Shown: positions 12,547 through 27,110 of the stretch, piece by piece
How positions within the stretch are numbered: the first letter of the stretch is position 1
Layout of the letters: each line of letters begins with the position of its first letter
Source: Cardinalis cardinalis
Taxonomy: Eukaryota; Chordata; Aves; Passeriformes; Cardinalidae
NCBI GenBank assembly: GCA_014549065.1
Contig: JACDOX010000009.1
Coordinates: forward strand, 1,410,453 to 1,474,452
Direction: 5' to 3'
Length of the DNA: 64,000 nt
Notes under the pieces: generated by a model
What the model saw: only the letters and a program-made list of their open reading frames with translations
Database searches by the model: none
Told to the model about the DNA's origin: nothing
Program-made: the position numbers and the translations under genes

Positions 12547-15500
12547 TTGTCATGTAATTATACAAGCAACAAGATCATTGACCATCCCATATATTTACCA
12601 ATGAACAGTGAGCAAAACAATTCCACAGAGAGCAATATTGAAAGAAGAAGCTGAGCAGACAGCAGGCCAGACATGAGTGCAAACCAGAAACTTTCAATTT
12701 GCATCTGGACTTGTTAACTTCCATGGATTACACTCATTCAAAGCTTCCATCCAGCCAAGGCAATCAGAGAATTGATAGAAAAAAAAAAAAGGATGCAGTG
12801 CTGGAGAAATCCAAAGGCCAGTTTTGCTTTTTTCATTGAGTAATATCTCAAAGCAATCCTTTCANTATAGGGACGGCTTCAACAAATGTTTGTTTTGATT
12901 GCAAATCACTTTAGAAATCTCTGAAATATAAAATGGGTAAATGAAATTACAGAAGCCAGGACTTTGTCTCTCCCACTTGTGGTGGAGGAGTTTCACAGTA
13001 ACACTGAGGGCAAATGTCAGTGCTCCTGCATGCAGAACATTCTGTGCATTATTAACATTTTGCAGATGCCCAACTGCTTAAGAACTCACTACCACAAATG
13101 CTTATTCACAGAAATAATTGCTATTCAGATAAGAAAGCCTAATGAGAACAACAGGTCTACTAAGATGCTCACAACAACTAATTACAGAGAAAGATTCTTC
13201 TTCAAATGAGAAGCTAAAAACAATCAAAAGAAGTNTGGCCTATTCTCTGCTTTCAAGAATAGTGACATAGGCCTGAAGCAGGAAAGTTAAGCCTTAGTTT
13301 TAGGTCAGGTGTTCCCTTGATGATATTTTGGGCTGTGTTGTGCAAGAAATATCCATGACTTAGTTAAGCTGTAGGNGGACAGCACTCCCTGAAAAATTTA
13401 GCAATTTCTACCAAACACTGCGGTAAATTACACAATAATAAAACAAAATGTTATGTCCTTTTCACATTGAAATGATCTGATTGCAAAATGTGACAATATA
13501 TTTAAAAATAAACATTTTTTTCATTTTATACTACACAATAACAAGTAATGAGTCACAAAACCAAGATATGCCATGGGATTATAATAATTATGTCCTTTTG
13601 CAATTTGCAATACTGGAAATAAGAATTAATACTGCAAAACTTCAATCCTATTACTCACTGCTATTTCAGTAAGTGCTTTAACAGAGCACTCAGCAAAGAC
13701 AGTTGACTTGCGGCTTCCAAACCAGAGTCCTCTTGTGCTGATTACAAAGCACGTACCTTCCTGGTGTATGGCTGGCAATAAAAACAACAAGTCACAAAAC
13801 CAACTGGGAATATCAAGGAGGAGCTGCTGAGACTGGCTTTGAAGGGTTACACAAAGCACAGCAGCTCCCCCAAACCAGCCAAGTCCCAGCAGGCCATGAT
13901 GGAGCATCAGCCATGAAACTGCTCGATGCCTTTGGCTATGCACAGGCTTTATCCTCCTCTTGCCTTTCTGAATCAAATGCTGTGCAACTTGTGGCCACAT
14001 AAAGGTTTCCTTGGATATTGTAGGGCCAGAAGCAATCTGAAATAAATCTAACATTGGGATTGAGAAATGACATTTCTGTAAAGCTCTTTTAACATTAAAC
14101 TTTCATTCATGGACACATATGTCTTGGTCTACAACTCAGGATGGGTGATGAGTGTTAAGTGAAAAAAGATGTCTTCAACAAGATGATCAGTTGCATAATT
14201 TAGCCAGTAAAGTTCTGGTATAGTCTTTGCCAGATCCCCAGGAATAATTACTATTGATGTCAATGAGAACAAAGTACACACAAAAAAGTAAATGGAAAAA
14301 AANCAATCATTTCACAAAATCACAGATTATTTATCATATTCTTCTGAATATGTTAATGTAGATTGCACACAGCAGTCATGGATTTTCATTTTCATAGTCT
14401 ATGCCATGTTAATATCCACATTTTTCTGCCTCTAGGTGTAGCATTTGGCAGTAAGCCATTAAACTGTGAAGTGCAAAGGAAAAAGCAAAACAAAAGCATG
14501 CTTAGAGTCTACAATCAGCATCGAAGACTTTGCCAGATGGAGCAAATGATATGGTCAATGAAGGTACAGAAGGTGAAAAAATTAATCTAAGGGAATTAAC
14601 AGGACGCCTGACACCAGAGTACTCCCCAAAATCTCTTGTGTCAGCTTCAGCTGTCCATGCAGAGTCAAGTTCACATGGTGGATATGCACTAATTATGTGT
14701 CTCCCTCTCTGCAGTTACTGAATTTATTGATTATTTTTACTGTGCTCATTTAATTTCTTCTCCACTATTTAGTTTGGCCAAGAAATGGACAAACACTTTA
14801 AATTGCAAATCACAGCTGCAAAACCCTTAACATACACTGTTTCTTGTGCATTTTCCANGTTCCTTCCAAAAGCATCAAAAATGTACTTTCTTGAGACCTC
14901 TCACCACCTTAATTCCATATGCAGCATTGCTTGCACAGTTCATCTACAATTATTTCAGAGTTTTCCAAGCTTAAAGCCTTCTAGTATTCCCCCCACAATA
15001 ATGGGGCTGCATTTTTTCATCTTCTTTCAAGATCCACTGAGGTTGGAAGAGAAGAAGTACGTACTCCTGGATGACAACAATTTTTTTCAAGATAGACTTC
15101 TGTGGCTCTAAATATGCTCTGTCTTCAATATTTAGTCATCAACTTTAGAAAGCCTGGATTCTTCCAGTCCACTTCCTATAGCAAGGGCCAATTTTGGGGT
15201 GTCTTTTACTACAGTCCCAGATTTTTCCTCAAAAATTATAGAACAGAGAAAGCAAGCATCTTTGTGTAAAAAATTTTCAGGTAATAATTATGAAGTGATG
15301 GAGTTAGCTGCATTCCCACAAGACATATAGGTGTTTGTGAGCAAGTTTATTCAGAGAAAAAGAAAGGCTAGCAACCATCTTGTTAGATGGTTCACACCTG
15401 CTCCCTGCAGTTTCCTATTCTTGTTTTTAACTCTACTCCATGTTCTTCCTCTTAAAACTTCTACAAGTCTCTCACAGAGCCTGTGACCCCTGTGCAGCAG

Positions 15501-16772
15501 AGCAGAGGTCAGAGAGACCTAGAAGCTCCCTGGCTGGGCACAAGTGCAGCTGCAAGCAGTGCTATTGCTCATGGTGATGTCAGAACTCACCTAAGAAGGG
15601 CAATCTCTGAACTGGTGGTTCCAACCACTGCTCTCAGTGGAAAGCACTGGAGGCAGAAGTTAGCCAGACTTATAAACTGCTTTAATGATGCCCTGCTATT
15701 ATTTCAGAAGAACTTCAGCTTACTGTTGCACTGTGCAACCAANAATGCCTGAGGGAACCAGTTTGGCTTTCCATGAATTGGGGCAGTCTGCTCAGACAGN
15801 ATATCCTTCCAGACTCTTCCACACTCACAACTTGTTCAACCTGTTGGTCTGAGAAAAAAAATTTACAGGTATTTATCCCTCTTCTCTATCTCTCTCCAAA
15901 CTTGTCAGGACTTCATCTAAACCAAATAAACTAGGAATCAGATTCTAGTCAAAATTACTCTTCAAAAGAAAAGCACTACACAGCACCTCTCCTTTCTCAA
16001 ACCCTCTGCAACAGAAGACTGTGATTTTTTTCTTCTAAACATCCAAACAGTCCCATAAATGTGACAGGATATATAGCTTGAAGTCTTATTGGAAGAATTC
16101 ATTCTTTCAGTGGTTGGATTTTTCAGGGTTTTTTTGGTAACTATAGGTGAGGTGAGTTCAGTGAAAATGAAATTTTAAAACGAATGTATTCGAAATCTAT
16201 CTGATGCAACAGTTGACATTTCTATTATTTTCCACAGCATCTAGATATTTCTACTTTTAATCTTGTTTTGAGAACTCTGCCTCAGCGCTGGGAAGAAACC
16301 TGTGGGCAAGATATGTCTGTCCTTTAAATTTCATTCTTTCTTAGCTACCATATGCTGGCAGCTGTTGACCAAGAAATCAATGACAGCAACAAATTCTGGC
16401 TTTTGTAACACTTTCCATACCACATATAGATGTGGAAAATTCATATGTAAAAACCCTAAAGAAATTATCTTTTGTTTTATCTTCCCCTTGGTAGATTTGT
16501 CAGCCTACNGAATAACTAAACTTGGCAGAAATGCTGACTTATTCAGCTTGTGTTTACAATTCCTATCTGCCTTTTTAACTAGCTGTAAGTCCAAATGCAG
16601 CAATAAGAATTATTTGTTGCCTTGGAAACACATGAACTATGTATTTATGCCTTTCTCAGTGTATATGCTTTTTTCTACAATGCTGTACCACAGGTCTACC
16701 AAAGCTTGTAATTTACCAGTTGGAATGAACACAACCTTCTACAACTCAGTTTTTTACCAACTGCTGATGGCC

Positions 16773-16807
16773 AAATTTTTCTTTAATTTTTCTTTAATTT
16801 TTCTTTT
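16773..16807 (+). repeat. Three-copy 11-bp tandem repeat (AATTTTTCTTT)
   Basis: Three consecutive units of AATTTTTCTTT, the last slightly altered. It lies within the long GTG-initiated frame at 16.3-16.9 kb and helps to keep that frame open, which argues against the frame being a real gene. Confidence 0.85.
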
Positions 16808-19800
16808 GACAGTCCTCTCTCTCACCAGTGTCACTAACATGTTGATGAAACAATGTGGTTTTTGTTTTCCCAGCAAATATAAAAAAGATCATCTTTTCCC
16901 CTTATTATAAAATAAAATATTTGCTAGAAGTCCTTATTTATCCTCTTCATATCCAGAAATTTTTTGGCTTGGCAAATTGAGCTAACAGATAGCATATTGA
17001 AGGACATTCCTAAAGAATTTCTTTATACTTATTTTCACATAGTTTAAAAGTGTTTGCCTTCCCTACAGTGTACTTGCGGCTCTATTGCCAAAGAGAAGTA
17101 GAATGTCCTTTACATTACTTCCACATAAATCATACCACAGTAGCTACTGAAATATCAATCAAAATCTTTGGTGTCAGACGAGACTAACCTCATGAGTCTC
17201 TCACATTATCAAAATAGCCTTACCATCCAGTCTAAATACACTCCTACCCATCAGTTTAGCACAGGAATGTATTTGCCTTATTAGCCAAATAATAATAAAC
17301 TGCTTACTTTCTNAGTTAAAGGCATATCTGAGTTAAATAATTAATTGTATCAACCAAACCTCACTTCCATTACACTAACCAACAATGCTCCCTATAGCAA
17401 AGGCTTCTAAGCAGTTTACATTCAGATTTGCTTTTTGCTTTCTCTACCAAAATATCTAAAAACAGAAGAGTAGAGAACACCATTTTCCAAATGGCTTATA
17501 TCCATTTTCTAAAAGGCACAGACATGAACTACAGACAGGCTTGGCCTGCTCCAAGNGCTCAGGGAGAGCAGGGAAGCCTCGGGGTACTCACTGGTGCTGG
17601 CACCCATGTGAAGAGAATCCCACAAAAGGGGGGAGAAAATTCCCTGCACAGAACTTTGTGGAAACTGGGCCAAGATTTAAATAATACCTGGACCTCCCAG
17701 AAGGCATTACGTTACTTAAAAATATAAAGAACCAAAAACCTAATTAGATTTGTAGCACAGTGCTCAGGCTCCCCAGGTACAAGAGAGGAGCTTTATAGCT
17801 TAGGTTGAAAAGATACAGAATGCCATTTTACTGCTGCTCTGTGGCTGGCTCCTCAGAATACAGTATTACACTAATAGGAGCAATTACACCTTCTTCTGAA
17901 GTTTCAAAAAATCCCTTCTTTATAATCTGAATGGGTTTTATTAATGGTATTTATTACTGTAAGTGACACATGATAAAATAAAGATCCTGAAGAATATAAA
18001 GTCTTTGACTGAGATTTACAAATAGACCTAGCAGTCAAGTCTCAAGTTCACATGTTATGGAAATGACCCAATATATTTATGATTTTATTAAGACAGAAAA
18101 AATGTTGATATATGCACAATGTAAAATCCTCACTTCTCTTCCCTGCCCATTATTCATCTAGATTTCCAAAGGTACTTTATGAGAAATTATTCTAAACAAC
18201 AGGTGATTCTGTACCTTATACTGATAAAGAAGAAGGAAAGCAATTTCCCATCAGTTCCCAACCATCAATCCTTTTGAAAAATAAGCTTGACTGTAAGCTT
18301 AAGGCACAATGCCTGAACTAGAAAATACCCAAAGGGCATTCCAANCTATCCCAGAGCAACTGCCATTTCTTATGTGACATGTGATTTCTAAAAAACTTTC
18401 TAGTTGAAAGAAAAAAGCTTTTAGTAAGGTAATAATTACCCAGTGCATACTTAAAAATGAAAAAAAAAAAGATATTTTCTCATTAGTTTCCTTATTTTCA
18501 GAAAAAAATTCTCATGTCTCTAAATGAGATCACTTAATTTTTTTTCCTCTGCACTAGAATTTTTTTGATGATCAGGTCTGACTATCAACAGTTTTGTTGA
18601 TTTGTGAAGAACTCGAAAAGATGGCAAAAATATGAAACATTCACCTTTCAGAAAGTAATATTGTACTGTGTTATATTCTCTCCAATGCACATTGATCATC
18701 TCTTTACCTACTTTAATAGGAAAACATAATTAAATTTAGGTTGAGTAGGGTACTTGGTATTTTTTCACAGCTTGGGATTCTCTGCAATGGCCTCAGTTGA
18801 CATCATCATTAATATGAAAAGATACTCAACAGCAAAAGTCAAGGACAGAAGGTGACTCTCCAGTTTGACTCTGCCTTTTCTCCTGGACAAACCNGCTCAT
18901 AGCTTCAGAGAATTCAAGATGTTAATGCCAAAGAGACTGGCATTTTGAATGACTATTGTTTTAGGCAGACAAATCTCTCCATGAGCTGTACCTAAAGAGG
19001 TATCATATTCCAGATAAAAGGGTTATGAGTTTTGCACAGATGTGCAACTGCTTATTATGGACACTCCAAATAACTCAGAATCCCCTGTTCTTGTCCCAGT
19101 CACATCACAGGTCAGGTAAGGACAGCACCAAGCACCTACCACTAAGAAATAACACAATAAAAAACTGTGTGGTGGAGTACTCAAACTAAGGTAAACTGAT
19201 AGATGGTTCATAANAAAGAAAGGATGCTAACTAGGATTTGCTAAATTAAGGCAAAGTGCCNAAGTCTTTAAGAGCAAAAATAATACCCACACCTTCTCTT
19301 TTGGAGTTGTGCATAACCACTAAGAGTTGGTGAATTTATATTCCCTAGATTTCACTAAGGCAGTATTCACTAAAGAAGGTTCTCTAGTCAGTGAGCCTCA
19401 AAAATCCTTACCTGAACATGTAATTATCTGGCCTGCTTACTCCCATCATTTCTACTACCATNATTTCTAATTATTTTCTTCTAATGAAAATCAAGGGACA
19501 CTTCAAGAAGAATAATTTCTTTTACTTGTCAGCTCCTTTTGCCTTTCCCTTTCATTAGCTCTTGCTAATGCCTGCTGCTCCAAACAATCCTCCCAGCACA
19601 AATATCTCAGAGCTCCTAGATGAAATTTCTGAAAAATGAAGTCTTTACCTCCCTTAAAATATTTTTCTCACCCATTTAAAACTTTTTTACATAAGTTATT
19701 CTATTTTATTTTTTATCCATCTCTATAGGTAGTGCCAAAATCTAGATCAATTTCTAAGGAAAATGGCAGCATAATTTAATGTTGCTTCAGTTGTTAAATA

Positions 19801-19899
19801 CCTTCTTGTAGCTGAGACAAAGAAAGTACATTGCTGGCAACTAATTACTACTGGAATATTGCTTGGTTTAGATGACTGGCAAAAAGCTTTTATTTTTTC

Positions 19900-20110
19900 T
19901 TTGAGTGAACCTAGATATTAGGAAGCATTTCTTTACTGAGAGGGTGGTTGAACACTGGAACAGAATTCTTAGAGACATGGCCAATGCNCCATGCCTGTCA
20001 ACATTTAAGAGGTATTTGAATATTGACCTTAATAATATCCAGCCTGAATTTGTCAGGCAGTTGTAATAGGTAATCATTGACATTGCCTTCCACCTAACAC
20101 CATTCTAGTC
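19900..20110 (+). mobile_element. CR1 LINE 3'-end fragment, sense
   Basis: The motif series GGAAGCATTTCTTTACTGAG, GAGGGTGGTTGAACACTGGA, ACAG...CTTAGAGA, GCCCATGCCTGTCAACATTTAAGAG (here with an N) and GTCAGGCAGTTG is the C-terminal coding end and 3'UTR of a CR1 element in plus orientation. It ends near CCATTCTAG, a decayed version of the family's ATTCTA-type tail. The copy is 5'-truncated, as almost all CR1 copies are, and moderately diverged. It cannot move itself. The subfamily was not assigned. Confidence 0.88.
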
Positions 20111-23100
20111 TAAATAAGATGCTAAATAAATAAATAGGAGACTGAAAAAGTCCTAAACTGCCTACTCCTGGCAAGAGAATGGTGCCCAGCAATGCACATC
20201 AGGGCTGTTACAATTATTGTGAGAGATGGAAGGTGGGAATCAAAACCTTGACTCAAGTCTCTTATTGGCCTAAGTCAAGCACAGCAAGACTCTGTTGAGC
20301 CTGCGTTTGGAGAAAGCCTGCCTCATTGAGAGTTATGAACATCACAGTGGTTTTTCTCTAGATAATGACTCTTTCCCTTGCCTCTGAACACTGCTGTCAT
20401 TTTACTGACAAGGTTCCTTCCAAGCTCTGCATTGTGCCACCCATGTGGAAGTACAGCTGTTGGAGCACTGATATCTAGAAGACAGAGGGGACATCTCTGA
20501 GAAAGGTCTGGAGTGACTAAAGTGTAATCCCAAATGGAACCTGGATGATTTTGTCAGCAAGTACTCTTACCGTATCAAAAGATGGCAATGCTCAGCATTT
20601 TATTGGTCATTACTTTGCTTTAAAATAACAAAGAAGCCANCACCTAATTCAGTGGGCTAAGACCACTGTGAAGGCTTCGATGTAGAGATATATACAACAT
20701 TTCATTATCAAACACTATCAGATTAATCCCTACTTTAGCTAGTGTACATTGTTAAAAGATAATTTTCTAGTTTTCAAGCACATTGCCTGTAAANCATATA
20801 TATCCTATAGCTATCTCTCACATTTTCCTTACATTGTCAAATTCAGACATGTAACATGATTCGCAAAAGCTAAAAAAAGCAAACCAAAAGTGTGGCATGA
20901 ATTTAGATGCTTAATTATGCATTTAAGAACCAGATATTTTACCCTGCCTTGAATGAATGGACAAGTATAAATAATCTTGACAGAATAATACATGNTTTAT
21001 CATGTTTTCATCAAAAGTACAAAGATTTAATATATGGTTTTTACAATGTAATTCATGACAAAGACATACATAATCCACAAATACATTACTACTTAGCAGC
21101 TGTGTATCTCCTCCCATCATCAGGAGCATTGAAAACTGAAAAAACAAACATATTGGCTTGTTATCCTTTAAAAGGCATTGATGGACACACTCTTTCGTTT
21201 CTACTGTTTCATCTGTCAAGCAATAATCACTGCCTTAGTTGCAAATGAAACTTTTATTGGGCAATTATCATCTTGGTCTATACTAAATTCTTTCCCTTTG
21301 CTCCATGTATTAGNCAAAGATGGCATTGACTGCAGAATACAGCAATAATATACTANAAAATGTGAAACCTAATGAAAGAAGTGCAGTGTTTCTTGTTCCA
21401 TCATATTCCTGGATTTAACNAGTGTATAGAGAAGAAATGCCTGATGTCTATCCCTGACAGGTCCCACTATTACATCAGTGAAAACAGAATGTTCCCTGGC
21501 CCTAGAATAAATGCACAAAATCCAAACATAGTGCTTCTTAATCTTTTTCAATTGACAAGAGGGAAAAACCCCTATTTCTTTACCCCCAAAAAACCTATAG
21601 CTCCTCTCCCCTCACATACTTTCTGAAATTGAGAGTAAGGAGACATGAAGCCATAATGGAAATTAAATGCTGTTCCTTAAAAAAAAAAAAAGCAACTTTA
21701 ACTCTTTGAATTGAAGATGAAATGAAATATCAGTAAACAGTATACTTCTGACTATGCTTAGTAATAGACTTTGATAAGACAGAACCTGCATTAACACTGG
21801 AAAATTACTGTATTAACTTTATTTCCCCCCACTCTTTGCTTATATGCAAAGGGATGTTTTGGTGCTTCTATGCATCAGCAAGATTTGTACAGCTTCCTGA
21901 TTTTTTTGGATGAAGAATGATCACAGAGAGTGAGCAAAATCATGCTAAATTAATGAGCAGTCAGTAACACACATGCTGACTAGAATATCTGGCCCAGTCT
22001 TTCATTCTCTACTACACGAAGTGCAATTTCTGGCCAAATCTGCTGTCTGTACAAAACAGGCAGAAAGGAAAAATTGTGAGGTGTGTGCCAGCCTCTCCAG
22101 CCTTGCAGTGACAGGATGTCACCNGGCAGCTGTTTCTCTAACTCCTCCAATTAAGTATTTTTTGACCTGGGATTCATGCAAATGTTTATGTCAATACAAC
22201 TTTAGAACAAACATCTAATGGGGGATGAAGCAAGAGCTTTCAAAATAAATAATTTAAGTTTGCCTTGAATGGAAAGACAAGGGAAAAAAGCCCNAAANNC
22301 ATTTTCCTCCCNTTTTTTTCCTCAGAATCTATTCAACATCAAAATTNAACATTTATATGGATGGAGCTACTCATCAGCTTAAACAATTTTTGCTAGAGCT
22401 TTTCCTGTCAGTCTTTATGGGCAGCCAGGGAGAATCTTCCACACTCTAAAATGTTCTCTATGCCTGAAACAGGTAGTAGATTAGAAGNTTTCATAGGTTC
22501 AAATAAACAAAACCAAATAGCAATACAGGTTAAACAGGAAGCCTTAGCAGCTGGTACAGGCATCAGTTATTCAACATGGTTCAAAACTTCATTAGTATCC
22601 AAAGCCCACATGTGAAAAAAAGCACTGATTAAATGAAATCCAAACAGAATGGCAGAAAGATTTTCAGTGAAAATATAAGATTATTTGACTGCATTCTTTT
22701 ATTTTACTGTCTACAATCTCACAGCTATGAGCTGTAATTTTATTCTCCCTATGAAGATTGCTTTCAAACAATGAAATTGAAATAGCATCAAGTTTGGCAT
22801 ATAATGAGGTTGGCATTAATACTAGCTAAATCCTTCANATGTCTGATGTTGAGATGCATAATTTTCTTCATAGCATATTCATATTGGAAAAATCTAAATT
22901 GGTTCTCTCTTTTCTTGATCTTTTGTTTTCTCTTGTGATGGTTTTGCTGCTTGCATATTCCAGCATTATAATAATGACCTAGATGAGAGGGTGGGTTGTG
23001 CAATTCTCCTATCTCTTTTTCAAAACCTGTTATTTGAGTTTCAATACTCTGATTGACAATTGGATCTTGCCTAGAAGCAGAATTCCACAGCAGAAGACAC

Positions 23101-26100
23101 AACAAAACTTCGGCACAAATAGCAGCTTTGAACCAAACAAAAGAAACACAACAGGCTGCCAATATGTGAAAGTTTAACCTTATGGGATCCTCACTCTTCT
23201 TTTCACTAAGAAAAATACAAAAACTCCATGGAATTCTATGCCAGATGAAATGAAAGACAGATTACCATTTTACTATAAAAAAAGTCTTTGCTAAGTACTA
23301 AATCAATACTGAGAAAAAGCAAAATTACAGGTAAGAAAATTATTTTTTCTTTTTTTTGTGTTATATCCGCTCTTGTGGATAGAAGTAATAATTCATGGGA
23401 AGTAGCAAAGAATGACCATCATTTATCAATTGCACAGAAATGGTGATGAAAGANTAAAATAAAATAACTTTTCCTTCCTCTCCAAACCTCATAAGGCCCG
23501 TTTTGAAGATTTTTCAGTAAATGAAAATTTGTGAAGGAATTGGTTTTTTCTNTATGCAAGAAAGTATGTTTTTTCCCACAATTTATATGGTATAATTTCT
23601 GAGTATATATTAAATATTCCAGGAAGAGCAAGATACAAACAGAGGAGAATTTTAGACTTCAGCTTTCATACAGACAGACTTCCCTTTTCATGCACAAAGT
23701 AGATAAAGAGTGTATGTATGCAAAGCTTGGTTTCTATTAGTAGCAGGCATCTTCCTTTCAAAAGGTGATTCTGAGAGGACTGAACGATTTGGTATTTAAA
23801 TACTATATTTAAAAACAGTTCTGGTGAAAAACTGATTTTTCTCAACCCAGAAGCATCATACCTCTCATAATCATATACNTGGCAAAACTGAAATCTGTAA
23901 GGATTCCTCCAGATTGCCACCTTTCCTGCCTGANAACAATGGAGCAATTTGGCCTGGCAAATTACAACACAGTTTTACATAGATTTTTTTATGAAACTAC
24001 CATGTACCATAGGGNATGCAAATAGGCTTTTTTTAGGTCTGCTTGGTTTAGATAGACATTATTGTCAAGACTACTCCCAAAACAACAAAATGCCTTCCAA
24101 AAATTTTGAAAAAATTCATAACACCATTAGAAAATAATAAAAAAAGGTAAAATAATCATATGCTTTTGGTTGAAATCACCCANGTGCTGGAAAGGCCTAA
24201 GAAGCTACAGGCAGGTTTTTTTAATATATCAAACCATTAATACTGGTTAGTAAGTAAAAAANCAAAACAAAACGCCCTCTACTAGTGCAATACACCTCGG
24301 TACATGCCCCCTGTCTGGTCTGCAGAAATTATTTTAATGAATAGCATAATGGAAAGGAGAAGAAATTGAAGAGTGAAAATGAAGTGCCACTAGGCACTGT
24401 GGGGGTCAGTTTACCCAATAAGGNTTTCAGAAGCCATGTCTCATGTCTCTTCTAAAAAGAGTTTATTCCAAGTTCTCTTCCAAAGGCAAATAATATCCTA
24501 ATATCTTCATTATTGTCCCACTAACTACTATACAAGACACTCCCTGGATGCTTTACACAACATTGCCAGGTATAACCATAGTGCATACTCTATGCATTAC
24601 TCCTCATGGCTTGAATAGTACAGAGAAAAAAAAAATCTTATCGTTTTTCTTGAGAAGGTTTCAAATTCAGATTCATTTTCAAAAGATAAACATACTTACA
24701 TAATTAACCACCAATCTCTGAGGAAGGAAAAATGGGCTTGTTTNGTTTTTTTGTTTGATTTGGTTTCCTTTGTCTTGAGAAGGCCTCAATAAATCATACA
24801 GAATATAAAGAGTTCAAAGGATGATTAAAGATGAAAAATAAAATAATTCATTTAGAAAGGACTTGGAAAAGATTTAACTGAAGGTTGTTTAGTACCATCA
24901 AAGTGCAAACAAAAAAAANTCCTGCACCATAACTATTTGTAGAAGAAATAGTATTTAAGAAAATAAATTAAATGCATCTGTAAAGAAAGACGTTTGCTCC
25001 ATCTCTCTCAGCTTTGGGATAGACCTATCAAATGCTGAATCAGTCAGACCCTCAACAATAAACAAATTTTACAAATTTGTTTATTTTCTACAAATTCATG
25101 GGAGACTAGGCTTTTCTTAAAGTCTCGTGTAATCAAACACAACTCGTCTAGAATATATATTATGTAGTAATCTGCAGGTACTCTTTCCAGCCTCCACTGG
25201 CTTTCTGAGGGAGGATGTTTGCCAGATAAAAGTTGGGAACCAGGGCAGGGCAGCTGTCTGAATTCAGAGCCAGAGTGGTACTGAATAATACAGCACAGAA
25301 TGTAAGTCAAACCAAAATTCTTTTGGGTTATACAAGGTACCACTTGCTAAATAAAATATGAATTCAATTATTTTATTTGTTATTTAAAGAATTAGTACTT
25401 CAGGATTGGCTGAGCAACAAAAGTAACAAAATAATGGTTCAACAAAACAACAGTTATCCCAGAGGAGTAATTGCAATATGTGCTCTAATTCTCAAATTTG
25501 AAACTCGGGGTGGTTACACAACCTGGAATTCAGAACATCTGAAGGACACTCACAAACATATCCATTATTTACTATTCGGAGGAAAAGGCATGAACACGTC
25601 TGGCACTTTNGAACATCTGAGTTCCAGAGTCAGATTGTATCACAAATAAGCACGAGGCATTTGCCACTAGCCTAGCCAGCTCTCAGGAGCCCATTCATAT
25701 AACACTGCTCCAGTTCTGATTGATATGCTTTTATTTTTAAGAAAAATTCCCATGAGTCTTAGGTTTTATAAAGTCCCTGGATTTCCATCTACAGCACCGA
25801 AGGCAAGAATACAAATGAAGAAAGGTCCCACTATTATACAAGGAGATAAAGACTGGAGACAAAGCCTTGACCTCCTGCAAGATATTAGCAAGGTTTCTTG
25901 ACTCAGGGGAACCCTAACTTCACCCTAAGGCCCCACATGGACTCAGACTGTCATAGCTGACATTTTAAAGTGGAAAGACAAACACATAAAAAATGTTGCC
26001 CAGCTGTTGGGATATCAACTCAAATGCAACTGTTCCAACTAATCTCTGCTCTGGGTCTATTGAGATGATGTCATGGATTCCTCTGCCTTGGTCACAAGGT

Positions 26101-26394
26101 CCATTTAAGCAACAACAGTCAAGATTTGGCCAACAGTATTTATTCAGCACTAAAATCAACCAAAATGCATCAAACTAAAATGATTCGAGAAACCTAAAAG
26201 TGATTATCTTTTCATATATTTCACAGAATGTTTAGAAAATTGAGGAAGCAGAGATATATGACAACCTTCTGCATGAAAGAAGATTCAATTAAACCCCAGA
26301 TATTCTTGCCAAGTATTTGTTTAATACATTCTCAAGTATCTATCTCTACCAGTGGAGACTTTCCATGTCATTAAGTAATTTACTGTAGAGCTTA
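20111..26394. other. AT-rich intronic stretch without recognised features
   Basis: No gene, RNA or transposon was recognised. Single-base Ns are unusually dense around 22.29-22.35 kb, including the only adjacent pair (22,298-22,299), and around 23.45-24.43 kb. Reading frames are all under about 125 codons and carry no domain I know. Confidence 0.65.
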
Positions 26395-27110
26395 AACTGC
26401 TCNCTCAGCCACAAGGGTTTCCCTAACCCTCTAGTCTGATTTACCTTATTGCCATCTAANTCCTGCAATGCTTATCCAATCCACAATGGACAGGAAGAGA
26501 AAACTACTGCCTTTCCCTCTGNAATTGTATTTTAAACACCTGAAAAATAATTATGTGATCCACNTCAGTCTGATATCATCTTAGTAACNAAGCCNCTTTC
26601 ACATTTCTCTCCACTTTCCAGANACGTAAGATCCCATTTGCTACATATTTTCTTTCTCCTTTGGTCTGGTTAGATGGCTTACATCCTTCCTGAAGGATAC
26701 AGTGTGCAAGCCTGGATTCATGATTCCTGTTGAGAATATGTGAGCTCAGAAGAGAATAGACAGCCTTATCTTCTTTTTTATTCTCTTAACATCCATTTTA
26801 GCCTTTACAATTTCAAATACAAATCCTCTTCCTCACCCATCTTTCTCATTCCTGTAATGCTTCAGTCACTATTCTGANAAAGACACTCTCACAAAGTTTC
26901 ACATAGAATTGGCTTCTATTTCTTTCAGAATGCTGCTCTCATTTGTCATGATCATCCCAAATACAACACTCCATTGTACTTTTAAGCCTCTCGCCTTAGC
27001 TTCATCTGCAAATTCAGTAAGTATTTCTCAGCTGATATCATGGAATTGCTCTTTTCTATAAATTTCTTTTCAGTGTTATAGAATCCATAGCTCTGGAACA
27101 AAATATACCT
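26395..27110 (-). mobile_element. Old CR1/L3-type LINE relic, antisense
   Basis: Read on the plus strand, the order of weak matches follows the reverse complement of the CR1/L3 ORF2 3' half. It includes CACCTGAAAAATAATTATGT..., a CACNTCAGTCTGATATCATCTT block, CTTTCCAGANACG, ACATCCTTCCTGAAGGATAC, AACATCCATTTTAGCC and then TTCATCTGCAAATTCAGTA. These correspond to the conserved blocks around 'atcatgtcccccctcagtc', 'gcattagcc' and 'catctgcaaattt' in the family. Divergence is high and frames are destroyed. The limits are approximate and only an alignment could set them. N density is elevated between 26,403 and 26,623. Confidence 0.58.

Larger units (their letters stand above)
307..19899. other. 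AT-rich intronic stretch without recognised genes
   Basis: Apart from the small repeats listed separately (5.88, 7.31, 12.49 and 16.77 kb), I see no gene, RNA or mobile element that I can name. The longest reading frame is 16,302-16,910 on plus (202 codons). It opens with GTG, is rich in Phe/Leu/Ser/Lys from AT-rich codons, contains an N and resembles no family I know. A 142-codon minus frame at 13,626-14,054 is likewise unrecognised. Both are treated as chance. Confidence 0.7.

Noticed and set aside
16302..16910. 202-codon plus frame, longest outside the CpG island
   Set aside because: It starts with GTG, contains an N and an 11-bp tandem repeat, has AT-driven amino acid composition and matches no family I know.
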